In this document: in pieces, positions 1 through 6,143 of the stretch
Position numbering within the stretch: position 1 is the first letter of the stretch
Layout of the letters: each line of letters opens with the position of its first letter
Assembly: GCA_031259095.1 (NCBI GenBank)
Contig: JAIRLW010000317.1
Coordinates: 1-9,163, forward strand
DNA length: 9,163 nt
Source of the DNA: Planctomycetaceae bacterium
Lineage (GTDB): Bacteria; Planctomycetota; Planctomycetia; Pirellulales; Thermoguttaceae
Direction of reading: 5' to 3'
Position numbers and translations under genes: made by a program
The notes under the pieces: model-generated
Databases searched by the model: none
Seen by the model: only the letters and a program-made list of their open reading frames with translations
What the model was told of the DNA's origin: nothing

Positions 1-25
1 CCTAAGGTTCCTTCACTGAAAAAAT

Positions 26-65
26 GTTAGGGATAAATGGGACAATAAGGACTGTTGGGACAAAA
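26..65. repeat. 9-bp tandem repeat, NNTNGGGAC units
   Basis: Four consecutive 9-base units of the form NNTNGGGAC lie here: GTTAGGGAT, AAATGGGAC, AATAAGGAC and TGTTGGGAC (26-61), with a partial continuation to about 65. The units are degenerate at the first four bases and conserved at GGGAC. The same unit occurs on the opposite strand inside feoB at 8687-8722, so this looks like one repeat family found in both non-coding and coding DNA. No gene covers it. The function is unknown. Confidence 0.6.
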
Positions 66-132
66 GATAGGAAATCGGATCGCAAAACGGCAGGGCTAAA
101 GAGGAATGACGATCATAAAAACGGTTGCGCGC

Positions 133-160
133 TTGCCGAAATCGGAAATTTAGGTATGAT
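133..160 (+). promoter_or_regulatory. Candidate sigma-70-type promoter of the topoisomerase VI A gene
   Basis: TTGCCG (133-138) lies 16 bases before TATGAT (155-160), matching the TTGACA/TATAAT consensus at 4 and 5 of 6 positions. Transcription would start near 167 and leave a leader of about 120 bases before the ATG at 289. This is a pattern match by eye only. Nothing else in 1-288 resembles a gene: the open frames there have no recognisable protein character. Confidence 0.35.
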
Positions 161-186
161 ATACGCCTTATACGTGAACATTTGGT

Positions 187-243
187 TTTTGAACACTGAA
201 TTTACTGAAATTCCGCGTCATTTCATGCGTTTTGTGTTCAAAA
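187..243. repeat. Perfect 10-bp inverted repeat in the top6A leader
   Basis: TTTTGAACAC (187-196) and GTGTTCAAAA (234-243) are exact reverse complements separated by 37 bases. They sit between the candidate promoter and the top6A start. The pair could form a long-loop hairpin in the leader RNA or be a two-half-site protein-binding element. No T-tract follows, so it is not a classical terminator. Confidence 0.4.
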
Positions 244-288
244 TGATCCAAAAAGAAACTCCAAACTCTAAAATACAAAAAATAATAC

Positions 289-1410
289 ATGGCAAAAAAT
301 ACTGAAGTTAAACTGAGTAAACGGGATGTTCAAACACTCGAAAATCTCGCTAATATGGCAGGGTTTGTTACAAAACAAGCAAAACAAAACAAAGATCCGG
401 CGGTCGATATTCCGGTTCGGGCATTGTCGAATGTCAGTTTCAATGACCGGAAACGAATCATTGAAATGGGCAAACGTAAATCACAACGCCAACTCTTCAA
501 TTTGTCGCAGGCAAAAAGTTTTATGCAAACAATGCTCGTTGCCAGCGGAACAAAACAACTCATCGAACAAGGAAAATCAACAAGTATCAGAGGTTTGTAC
601 TACCTCCTAAAACATACCATCGCCGGCGTCAAAGAGGAAACATTCAACGAACAAGGGGAATGTGATACCATTATCGAAGATATTGAAGTGTTGCTCAATT
701 CTTTGCGTGAAGAACTTCATCTTGCGGCGGAAAACAAAGGGAATATGGTCGGTAATATTACCATTGTCGATAAAGGCGATGAAATCGACTGCACCCGTAT
801 GGGCAGCGGCGGTTACGGTATTCCGTCCATTGTCGAACCCAATATCATTCAGTTCAAAAAATGTACCGCAAAATTTATCCTCCATGTCGAAAAAGGTACC
901 GTCTGGCAACGTTTTAACGAAGATAAATTCTGGAAAAAATACCACTGCATTTTAACACATGGCGGAGGGCAACCACCACGCGGCGTTAGAAGATTGTTGT
1001 ATCGATTACATAACGAATTAAAGTTGCCGGTTTATTGTCTTCTCGATAATGATCCGTGGGGATATTATATTTACAGCGTGATTAAGCAAGGTTCCATCAA
1101 TCTGGCGTTTGAATCTCAACGAATGGCTATTCCCAACGCAAAATTTCTCGGATTACGCAGTATTGATTTCGCCCGTTGCAAACTCTCCGACAGTGTTAAA
1201 ATTGCTCTCAATGATCAAGACAAGAAACGCGCTAAACAGATTGCGGAATATCCGTGGTTTGTTAAGAAAAAAGCATGGCAAAAAGAAATCGAAACAATGC
1301 TCGCTAACGGTTTCAAACTCGAAGTGGAAGCGTTGACCAATCGGGATATTAGTTTCGTTACCGAACAATATGTCCCGCAACGACTCGAAGAAGGAAATTT
1401 TCTTGACTGA
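289..1410 (+). CDS. top6A: DNA topoisomerase VI subunit A (Spo11-like)
   Basis: Catalytic A subunit of type IIB topoisomerase VI. In an A2B2 complex it cuts both DNA strands through a tyrosine-phosphate link, while the ATPase subunit B drives strand passage. The 373-residue product has the usual length. The 5Y-CAP/winged-helix domain spans about residues 75-150, with the tyrosine signature SIRGLYYLL (99-107). By alignment with Spo11, Tyr105 is the likely nucleophile. The Toprim domain follows, with the acidic residue Glu201 in HVEKGT and the DND metal triad (Asp253, Asp255) in LLDNDPWGYYIY. The HGGGQPPRGVRRLLYRL segment (224-240) is the family's strand/Arg motif. The first 60-70 residues are Lys-rich. 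The ATG at 289 has no Shine-Dalgarno site, but it is the first start in a frame with family-like content. No subunit B gene is present within 288 bases upstream or downstream before the convergent gene, which is unusual because the two are often paired. Family assignment is firm; activity without a partner is not shown. Confidence 0.93.
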   Translation: MAKNTEVKLSKRDVQTLENLANMAGFVTKQAKQNKDPAVDIPVRALSNVSFNDRKRIIEMGKRKSQRQLFNLSQAKSFMQTMLVASGTKQLIEQGKSTSIRGLYYLLKHTIAGVKEETFNEQGECDTIIEDIEVLLNSLREELHLAAENKGNMVGNITIVDKGDEIDCTRMGSGGYGIPSIVEPNIIQFKKCTAKFILHVEKGTVWQRFNEDKFWKKYHCILTHGGGQPPRGVRRLLYRLHNELKLPVYCLLDNDPWGYYIYSVIKQGSINLAFESQRMAIPNAKFLGLRSIDFARCKLSDSVKIALNDQDKKRAKQIAEYPWFVKKKAWQKEIETMLANGFKLEVEALTNRDISFVTEQYVPQRLEEGNFLD

Positions 1411-1459
1411 TTGTTTAACTAATGATCTTCGTCCGTCAAGCGATGAACAGACAACATAT

Positions 1460-1501
1460 AAAAACTTCGACTAAAATCGACCAAAATCGATTTCAGTCGA
1501 A
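1460..1501 (-). terminator. Intrinsic terminator of the minus-strand Cys-rich gene
   Basis: Arms at 1466-1480 and 1487-1501 pair over 15 bases around a 6-base loop. Read on the minus strand, all 15 pairs form, one being G-U, and a run of five T (1464-1460) follows one base after the stem. Read on the plus strand, the same position is an A-C mismatch and no T-run follows. The asymmetry indicates termination of the leftward gene that ends at 1537. The stem is built from the local 10-bp TCGA array. Confidence 0.6.
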
Positions 1502-1520
1502 TTGGGTCGATTTCAGTCGA
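1461..1520. repeat. Six phased 10-bp units, each ending in TCGA
   Basis: Sixty bases split into six 10-mers that all end in TCGA: AAAACTTCGA, CTAAAATCGA, CCAAAATCGA, TTTCAGTCGA, ATTGGGTCGA and TTTCAGTCGA. The unit TTTCAGTCGA occurs twice, 20 bases apart. The 10-base period is close to one helical turn, so the TCGA steps fall on the same face of the DNA. The array lies between two convergent genes and supplies the terminator stem at 1466-1501. Confidence 0.75.
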
Positions 1521-1536
1521 TCAAAAGTCAATGTGT

Positions 1537-2283
1537 TCAATAACCGATTCCCGGCGGCTTGGGATTGAGAAAATCGCGTGGGCCGCGAGTGGTGTAGGTG
1601 GGCATCGGAACCGGCGGCGTTGTGGTCATATAAACTTGTGCTGTCGGCGGCGTAAGAAATAACGCTCGAACTCTTGGAAAACGCGGTTGGAAACCGGGAT
1701 CATACTGTTCACGCGGAATATAAATCGGTTGCATTCCCCAATAGGGTCGATCTGCCGGTCTAAACGTTTGGCGTAAAAACTGCCCTAACTCTAATCCCTG
1801 ATGTGGACAAGGAGCATAACCATGAACCGGACAAATACCGTTCGTTTTTCCCGGACAAACCTGCATCGCGCCATAACCAAACTGATTATTTAATCGTTGA
1901 TTATTCAGACAATTGTATTGACAATCTTTTCCATGAATCGGACAATTTTTTGGACAGGAACCATCGCATTTACGACAAGTTCCGTGTTGACAAAGTCCGT
2001 CAACACATGGACCTTCATGACAAGCAATATTGTTGCGGCAATTCGGGCAAGTTTCATTCGGAGCGTGATTGCCGACACAAGGTTTTCCAAGATGACCGGA
2101 ATGGAGTTCGGCTCCTGCGTGGAATCTGGTCGAAAACCTCGAATTAGGATCGCAAGAAAGCGATTGTTGTTCGGCTTCGATGTTTGCGTTATTTTTTTGA
2201 GTCTCTGCTCCGCGAACCTCAATCAATGCCGTTAAAATGGACGCCGCAAAGGCAAACATCAATGTCAATCGGATGATTTTCAT
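1537..2283 (-). CDS. Secreted Cys/His-rich protein of unknown function
   Basis: I do not recognise the family. From the ATG at 2283 the product has 248 residues. An N-terminal signal peptide (MKIIRLTLMFAFAASIL, then TALIEVRGA) has a likely signal-peptidase I site after Ala26 (RGA|ETQ). The mature part carries 16 cysteines between residues 44 and 159, in clusters such as CPNC, CHEGPC, CRKC, CPKNCPIHGKDC and CPVHG. These could bind metal or form disulfides. The last 80 residues lack Cys and are rich in Pro, Arg, Tyr and Thr. A longer frame starts with GTG at 2334, but there the AAGGA lies directly against the GTG. The ATG at 2283 has GAGGA eight bases upstream and places the signal peptide at the N-terminus, so it is preferred. 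It lies 200 bp downstream of the TPR gene on the same strand and is followed by a hairpin terminator. An envelope or periplasmic location is inferred; no enzymatic motif is visible. Confidence 0.75.
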   Translation of the reverse strand: MKIIRLTLMFAFAASILTALIEVRGAETQKNNANIEAEQQSLSCDPNSRFSTRFHAGAELHSGHLGKPCVGNHAPNETCPNCRNNIACHEGPCVDGLCQHGTCRKCDGSCPKNCPIHGKDCQYNCLNNQRLNNQFGYGAMQVCPGKTNGICPVHGYAPCPHQGLELGQFLRQTFRPADRPYWGMQPIYIPREQYDPGFQPRFPRVRALFLTPPTAQVYMTTTPPVPMPTYTTRGPRDFLNPKPPGIGY

Positions 2284-2483
2284 TATTATATTCCTCACTT
2301 GAGAAAACAGACGAGTTGCTTTCGAAACAATCACTCCTTAACCCCGTAAATCGGCTCAAAGAACACTCTAAGTTTATTTTTTTCTCAATTCTTTGGTAAA
2401 AGAAGGAAAATTTTTTCCTAACGGGAACTTCTAAAAACCTTTTGCGTCCCGTGATTTTCCGAAACAATCAGCAAAAAATTATT
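2284..2483. other. Spacer between the TPR and Cys-rich genes
   Basis: This 200-base spacer separates two minus-strand genes. It holds GGAAAA-TT-TTTTCC (2405-2418), a short A/T hairpin, and a 6-bp inverted repeat ACGGGA/TCCCGT (2421-2426 and 2447-2452). The 11-base direct repeat CGAAACAATCA occurs at 2323-2333 and 2460-2470. No convincing promoter was found for the Cys-rich gene, so cotranscription with the TPR gene is possible but unproven. No gene is supported here. Confidence 0.4.
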
Positions 2484-3827
2484 TTATTCTGTGAGCGATT
2501 TGAGCAATTTTTCAGCGGCGTTGCGTTTTGGGAAATTGACGTTTTCGGCTAACGATGTTTTTAGGAATAATACCGCTTCATCTTTGCGATTTTGTTTCAG
2601 AAAAATTACCGCAAGATAGTACGCGCCGGGTGAATTTAATTCGTTGGCGTTAAAATACCGCATGAGAATTTTTTCCGCTTCATTCAACGAATTAGCCTGA
2701 ACCAGAACCCACGCAAGCGTCGTTTGAACGTCCATCGAATACGGATTTTGATCCGCATTCCGTTTCGCCACCGTAAAGGCACGACGTAATTGACGAGCGT
2801 CATTTTGCTCACAAAGCGCAAGTGCAAGACCAATCATTGCCTCCGAATTGTTCGGCTGCACTTCCGTAATTTTCATAAATTTTTTTTCTGCCTTCTTATA
2901 ATTTTCGGCATAAAGATCGACAATTCCAAGCGTTATCACTGCGTCCGCCAGATTAGGGTCGAGCCGATGAGCTTTTTCCGCAAACATTTTTACCTTGTCC
3001 AAATGATTCCATATCAACTCCAAATCCGCAGCGGCAACCAAAACTCGCGGATTTTCGCCGTTTTTCTCAATTGCTTCCGCAAGATATTGAACGGCTTCAT
3101 CGGTTTTTCCGATTTGTTCCGAAAGTTGAGCAAGAAGAATCAACGCCGGAAGTAGTTTATTATTCAGCGTTTCTGCTTGGGAAAGAATTTTAATCGCTTC
3201 GTCTTTTTGACCAAGCCGGAATTGCACCAAACCAAGCCGGTAAAGATGTTCGGCATTTTCCGGTTCCAGTTCATACAATTTGGTCAACTGTTTCGCCGCT
3301 TCGTCCCAACGTTTCCGTTGTTCGGCAGTGTCGGCAAGAAGTTTTTCACCGTAAATCCGAAGTGAATGTTGACGTTGCGGGTTGTCGCGTAATTTTTCGA
3401 CAAGACTCAAAGCGTGTTTGGTCAACATGGAACATTCGAGATTCCGTGCTTCGGAAAGGGCGACATTGGCAAGAATTAAAAACGCTTCCGGGTCTTCGGG
3501 AACGTCTTCCGCCGTTTTTTCAAGCCAAAACCGCATTTTGTCAAAAGACTTGAATTCCAGCGACGGATCAAGAAACGCCATTGCCGCATTCACGCCGCCC
3601 GGACGACTTCCCGGTTGTTTTTTCATCGCGTCCGCAAAACATTTTTCCGCGACCTCGTTTTCACCATTGACCGCCGCCTGAACTCCCGCAAACACTTCGG
3701 GATTAGAAGGCAACGCCCCAGAATACAATCGTTCTTCCTGACCAAATAACGGAGGAATCACGGAATCCGGTGAAAAAATGGAAATCAAAAGTAAAACGTG
3801 AAAGACTCGTACAATCGGAAATTTCAT
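2484..3827 (-). CDS. Exported tetratricopeptide-repeat (TPR) protein
   Basis: A 447-residue helical repeat protein. The N-terminus (MKFPIVRVFHVLLLISIFS, ending near PPLFGQ|EE at residue 30) looks like a signal peptide, so the protein is probably periplasmic or attached to the cell envelope. From about residue 42 to the C-terminus it is built of 34-residue-type helix-turn-helix repeats. The clearest TPR units are 192-225 (AEHLYRLGLVQFRLGQKDEA), 226-259 (PALILLAQLSEQIGKTDEA), 294-327 (ADAVITLGIVDLYAENYKKA), 328-360, and 400-433 (GAYYLAVIFLKQNRKDEA). Less regular copies fill 110-190 and 260-293. TPR scaffolds mediate protein-protein contacts; no catalytic domain is fused, and the partner is unknown. 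Transcription probably starts from an extended -10 promoter near 3887-3895, leaving a leader of about 50 bases. The ATG at 3827 has no clear Shine-Dalgarno site. Fold assignment is strong; the biological role is open. Confidence 0.85.
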   Translation of the reverse strand: MKFPIVRVFHVLLLISIFSPDSVIPPLFGQEERLYSGALPSNPEVFAGVQAAVNGENEVAEKCFADAMKKQPGSRPGGVNAAMAFLDPSLEFKSFDKMRFWLEKTAEDVPEDPEAFLILANVALSEARNLECSMLTKHALSLVEKLRDNPQRQHSLRIYGEKLLADTAEQRKRWDEAAKQLTKLYELEPENAEHLYRLGLVQFRLGQKDEAIKILSQAETLNNKLLPALILLAQLSEQIGKTDEAVQYLAEAIEKNGENPRVLVAAADLELIWNHLDKVKMFAEKAHRLDPNLADAVITLGIVDLYAENYKKAEKKFMKITEVQPNNSEAMIGLALALCEQNDARQLRRAFTVAKRNADQNPYSMDVQTTLAWVLVQANSLNEAEKILMRYFNANELNSPGAYYLAVIFLKQNRKDEAVLFLKTSLAENVNFPKRNAAEKLLKSLTE

Positions 3828-3860
3828 GGTTTATAATCTGGTAAAATCCTAATATTTGAG

Positions 3861-3889
3861 TTGCCGGAAACGGAGTAGAGTGGTATATT
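3861..3889 (+). promoter_or_regulatory. Candidate promoter of the small membrane protein gene
   Basis: TTGCCG (3861-3866) is 17 bases upstream of TATATT (3884-3889). The expected start near 3896 leaves only a short leader before 3915. It overlaps the opposite-strand -10 element at 3887-3892. Confidence 0.45.
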
Positions 3890-3895
3890 ATAGCA
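3887..3895 (-). promoter_or_regulatory. Extended -10 promoter of the TPR gene
   Basis: On the minus strand this reads TGCTATAAT, a perfect TATAAT with the TG-N extension that lets RNA polymerase work with a weak -35. The best -35 candidate 17 bases upstream (3910-3915, TTTCAC) matches poorly. The start would be near 3880, about 50 bases before the ATG at 3827. Confidence 0.55.
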
Positions 3896-3914
3896 GTGAA
3901 TTGATTCTTGTGAA

Positions 3915-4367
3915 ATGGTTGCCCCAATAAGTCAGTTTACCCAAAATGAAATAATGCCGACCATATTTTCTGGAGAAATTATTCACCTTGTCATTTATTT
4001 CACGATCTTAGCGATTTTAACGGCAATTGCGATTTACGTTGTGGGATCATTACATGAGAAATCGATACAAAAGGAACTTAACGCAGAAGATCACCTCAAT
4101 AATTTTCGGGAATTAAAATCACAAGGCAAACTCTCTGAATCAGAATTCCGAATTATTAAGAAACAACTTGCTTTCCAAATTGTCGATGAAGAAAAAGGTA
4201 AAACTCAGAAACAATTCGATCCGTTTGTTTTGGTTTCGCAAGGAGTAGAAAAAATTCAAAATAATGATTTTGACGATTCCGACGTTTTTTCGGAAAATAA
4301 CGAAGAAACACGAATTGCAGGTTATGATGACGGCAAAGGAAACGAGGAGACGGTACTCGAGCAATAA
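3915..4367 (+). CDS. Small single-helix membrane protein with SHOCT-like segment
   Basis: A 150-residue protein of no named family that I can assign. One hydrophobic helix spans about residues 22-45 (EIIHLVIYFTILAILTAIAIYVV). The segment 57-88 (AEDHLNNFRELKSQGKLSESEFRIIKKQLAFQI) has the pattern of the short SHOCT/oligomerisation motif, L..L...G.LSE.EF...K..L. The C-terminal 60 residues are acidic, hydrophilic and probably disordered. The likely topology is a short outer N-terminus with a cytoplasmic tail, or the reverse. The ATG at 3915 suits the predicted transcript start near 3896; an internal ATG at 3954 (residue 14, MPTIFSGE) would keep the helix and cannot be excluded. Neither start has a Shine-Dalgarno site. 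It is divergent from the TPR gene and shares its promoter region. Similar helix-plus-SHOCT proteins are common hypotheticals, and no role is claimed. Confidence 0.7.
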   Translation: MVAPISQFTQNEIMPTIFSGEIIHLVIYFTILAILTAIAIYVVGSLHEKSIQKELNAEDHLNNFRELKSQGKLSESEFRIIKKQLAFQIVDEEKGKTQKQFDPFVLVSQGVEKIQNNDFDDSDVFSENNEETRIAGYDDGKGNEETVLEQ

Positions 4368-4458
4368 AGTTAAAAATCATAACGTGGAAAGAGCGTTTCA
4401 CCGATCATGGGAAAAAACAGAGAAAGTATAAACACCTTTTCTTTTTTTTCGTAGTACA

Positions 4459-4494
4459 TAGAACGATTGAATGACAGATTAATCGTTCTAAAAT
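4459..4494 (+). promoter_or_regulatory. Candidate clpX promoter overlaid by a 10-bp inverted repeat (operator-like)
   Basis: TAGAACGATT (4459-4468) and AATCGTTCTA (4481-4490) are perfect reverse complements with a 12-base spacer. A promoter-like pair, TTGAAT (4467-4472) and TAAAAT (4489-4494) with a 16-base gap, lies within and at the edge of the repeat, so a bound dimer would cover both elements. No T-run follows on either strand, arguing against a terminator. The geometry recalls heat-shock operators such as CIRCE, but the sequence differs. The regulator is unknown. Confidence 0.4.
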
Positions 4495-4499
4495 TAATA

Positions 4500-4517
4500 A
4501 AACAAAATATTTTGTTT
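4500..4517. repeat. Perfect 18-bp AT palindrome in the clpX leader
   Basis: AAACAAAAT followed directly by ATTTTGTTT forms an exact palindrome starting near the predicted transcript start. It is AT-rich and so could be chance, but it sits between two AATCGTT half-sites (4481-4487 and 4521-4527). Confidence 0.4.
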
Positions 4518-4684
4518 ATCAATCGTTGAACCAGGGATGACAGAAAAGTTTCCAGGGATTCGGATTAGATCATTTCATCGTGAGAAAAATTTTCCGGCTT
4601 GTGGTGTTGGTAATCACGTTGAAAAATAGACCCTTTTTGAATTTTCGGAAACAGAAACCCCCATTAAAGAAAGGCTGAAATTTC

Positions 4685-5971
4685 ATGTCATCCGGGAGAG
4701 AATCTAACTTAAATAAAGGCGGCGGAACAAATAAAAAAAATGCGTTTTGTTCTTTCTGTCATAAAAGTTACCGAGATGTTGGTCCGTTGGTGGAAGGTCC
4801 GGGCGACGTCTATATTTGCGGCGAATGTATTGACTTATGTCAAACAATCTTAACGCAGGAACGTCGTCGGCGTAACGGTTCAGGCGCCAAACCGCTCTCA
4901 AAAGTTCCAGCGCCGCGCGAAATTGTTACACGGCTTAGCGAATATGTTGTCGGTCAGGAACACGCCAAGAAGGTGTTATCGGTTGCCGTGCATAATCATT
5001 ACAAACGACTGATCAACAAAGATGAAGGCAACGATATTGTTCTTGACAAATCGAATGTGCTGTTAATTGGTTCAACCGGTTCCGGTAAAACGCTTCTTGC
5101 TCAAACATTGGCGAAAATTCTCGATGTGCCGTTTGCTATCGGCGACGCAACAACATTAACCGAAGCCGGCTATGTCGGAGAAGATGTTGAAAATCTTATT
5201 CTGAAACTGTTACACGCCGCCGAGTTTGATGTTGAATTAGCGCAACGCGGAATCATTTACATTGACGAAATCGATAAAATCGGTAAAACGTCACAAAATG
5301 TTTCCATTACGCGCGATGTTTCCGGCGAAGGCGTTCAGCAGTCGCTTCTCAAAATGCTTGAAGGAACGATTGCCAATGTTCCGCCGCAAGGAGGTCGTAA
5401 ACATCCCGAACAACAATATATTCAAGTTGATACAACAAATATTCTGTTCATTTGCGGTGGAACTTTTGTCGGGTTGGAAGACATTATCGGTCAACGGCTC
5501 GGCAAAAAATCGATTGGTTTCAATCAAGCCGCGCCCATGAATCGGGAGGAATGTTGTTCCAATTATCTTTCAAAAGTTACATCGGAGGATATTAACCATT
5601 TTGGTTTGATTCCTGAACTGGTTGGTCGGTTGCCGGTGATTTCAACGCTCACGCCGCTTGATGAAGCCGCGCTGATTCGCGTCCTGAGCGAACCGAAAAA
5701 CGCTTTAGTGAAACAATATAAACGGCTTTTCCAAATGGAAGACGCGGATGTTGAATTTACGGAAAGCGCCTTGGCGGCAATCGCCAAAAAAGCGCTCAAA
5801 AAAAAGACCGGCGCACGCGGTCTTCGGTCTATTGTCGAAAATGTGATGCTTGATATTATGTACGAACTTCCCGATCTTCCTTCCGGTGAAGTTTATCGTG
5901 TTACAGAAGATGTTGTTGAAGGACGTGAAACGGTGTTGCCAATAAAAGAACCTTTGACAAAAATCGCTTAA
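4685..5971 (+). CDS. clpX: ATP-dependent Clp protease ATP-binding subunit ClpX
   Basis: Hexameric AAA+ unfoldase that recognises tagged or native substrates and threads them into the ClpP peptidase in the cytoplasm. The 428 residues match the usual length (about 420). All hallmarks are visible. The N-terminal zinc-binding domain has Cys22, Cys25, Cys45 and Cys48. Walker A is GSTGSGKT (129-136, Lys135), with Ser where Pro is usual. Pore loop 1 is GYVG (Tyr163). Walker B is IIYIDEID (Asp194, Glu195). Pore loop 2 lies around VSGEGVQQ (212-219). The RKH loop is 238-240. The ClpP-docking IGF loop is 277-279. The arginine finger is Arg315 in ELVGRLPV, and sensor 2 is Arg378 in GARGLRS. The intact IGF loop implies a ClpP partner, but no clpP is adjacent, unlike the common clpP-clpX pair. 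The ATG at 4685 is preceded by GAAAGG with 10 bases of spacing. A 317-bp leader region with operator-like palindromes lies upstream. Confidence 0.97.
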   Translation: MSSGRESNLNKGGGTNKKNAFCSFCHKSYRDVGPLVEGPGDVYICGECIDLCQTILTQERRRRNGSGAKPLSKVPAPREIVTRLSEYVVGQEHAKKVLSVAVHNHYKRLINKDEGNDIVLDKSNVLLIGSTGSGKTLLAQTLAKILDVPFAIGDATTLTEAGYVGEDVENLILKLLHAAEFDVELAQRGIIYIDEIDKIGKTSQNVSITRDVSGEGVQQSLLKMLEGTIANVPPQGGRKHPEQQYIQVDTTNILFICGGTFVGLEDIIGQRLGKKSIGFNQAAPMNREECCSNYLSKVTSEDINHFGLIPELVGRLPVISTLTPLDEAALIRVLSEPKNALVKQYKRLFQMEDADVEFTESALAAIAKKALKKKTGARGLRSIVENVMLDIMYELPDLPSGEVYRVTEDVVEGRETVLPIKEPLTKIA

Positions 5972-6016
5972 AGATCATTGTCTATTTTATTGCCTTCGAA
6001 AGTATCTCGCGAAAAG

Positions 6017-6035
6017 TCCGCAGATTACGCTGATT
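6017..6035. repeat. Dispersed-repeat-like sequence of CGCAGATTACGCTGATT type
   Basis: TCCGCAGATTACGCTGATT is made of two imperfect CGCNGATTA-like steps. A related CCGCTGAATAA lies at 6141-6151, on the other side of the large hairpin. From memory, similar intergenic sequences recur in many environmental bacterial genomes, often near the CACGAA hairpin type found next to it. Within this window alone the dispersed nature cannot be shown. Confidence 0.4.
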
Positions 6036-6046
6036 GTTTTTATGTT

Positions 6047-6120
6047 CACCACGAAAAACACGAATGTTCACGAAAAGATTGAAAACATCATTTTCGTGTC
6101 CCTTCGTGTATTTCGTAGTT
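6047..6120. repeat. Large imperfect inverted repeat of CACGAA units
   Basis: Arms of 30 bases (6047-6076 and 6091-6120) match as reverse complements at 24 of 30 positions around a 14-base loop. Each arm itself contains three spaced copies of CACGAA (or TTCGTG), 10 bases apart. No T-run follows on either strand, so it is unlikely to be a simple intrinsic terminator. It resembles REP-type or miniature palindromic elements found between genes. No transposase or RAYT gene is in the window. Confidence 0.6.
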
Positions 6121-6143
6121 AAAAAGCAGTATTAAAAAATCCG

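Larger units (their letters stand above)
4368..4684. other. Spacer upstream of clpX
   Basis: This 317-base non-coding spacer is AT-rich. From left to right it holds a T-rich tract (4437-4449) that may weakly terminate the upstream gene, the palindrome/promoter pair at 4459-4494, a perfect 18-bp palindrome at 4500-4517, a third AATCGTT half-site at 4521-4527, and two copies of CCAGGGAT (4531-4538 and 4552-4559). The clpX Shine-Dalgarno-like AAGG (4671-4674) lies 10 bases before the ATG. No small open frame with protein character is seen. Confidence 0.6.

Noticed and set aside
24..305. Open frame of 93 codons upstream of top6A
   Set aside because: It runs through the 9-bp repeat, the candidate promoter and the inverted repeat, overlaps the top6A start in another frame, has no ribosome site and its translation has no family character.
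1461..1520. TCGA array considered as a CRISPR
   Set aside because: The units are 10 bases with no long identical repeats or spacers, and no cas genes are present.
1803..2235. Plus-strand frames of 112-114 codons antisense to the Cys-rich gene
   Set aside because: They only mirror the Cys/His-rich codons of the minus-strand gene, which has a signal peptide and a ribosome site.
2219..2467. 82-codon minus-strand frame over the start of the Cys-rich gene
   Set aside because: It overlaps the signal-peptide region in another frame and has no protein-like composition or ribosome site.
4459..4490. Inverted repeat considered as a CIRCE element or a terminator
   Set aside because: The sequence differs from the TTAGCACTC/GAGTGCTAA consensus, the spacer is 12 rather than 9, and there is no T-run on either strand.
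6047..6120. Hairpin considered as the clpX intrinsic terminator
   Set aside because: No T-run follows on the plus strand (an A-run follows), and the internal CACGAA units point to a repeat element.
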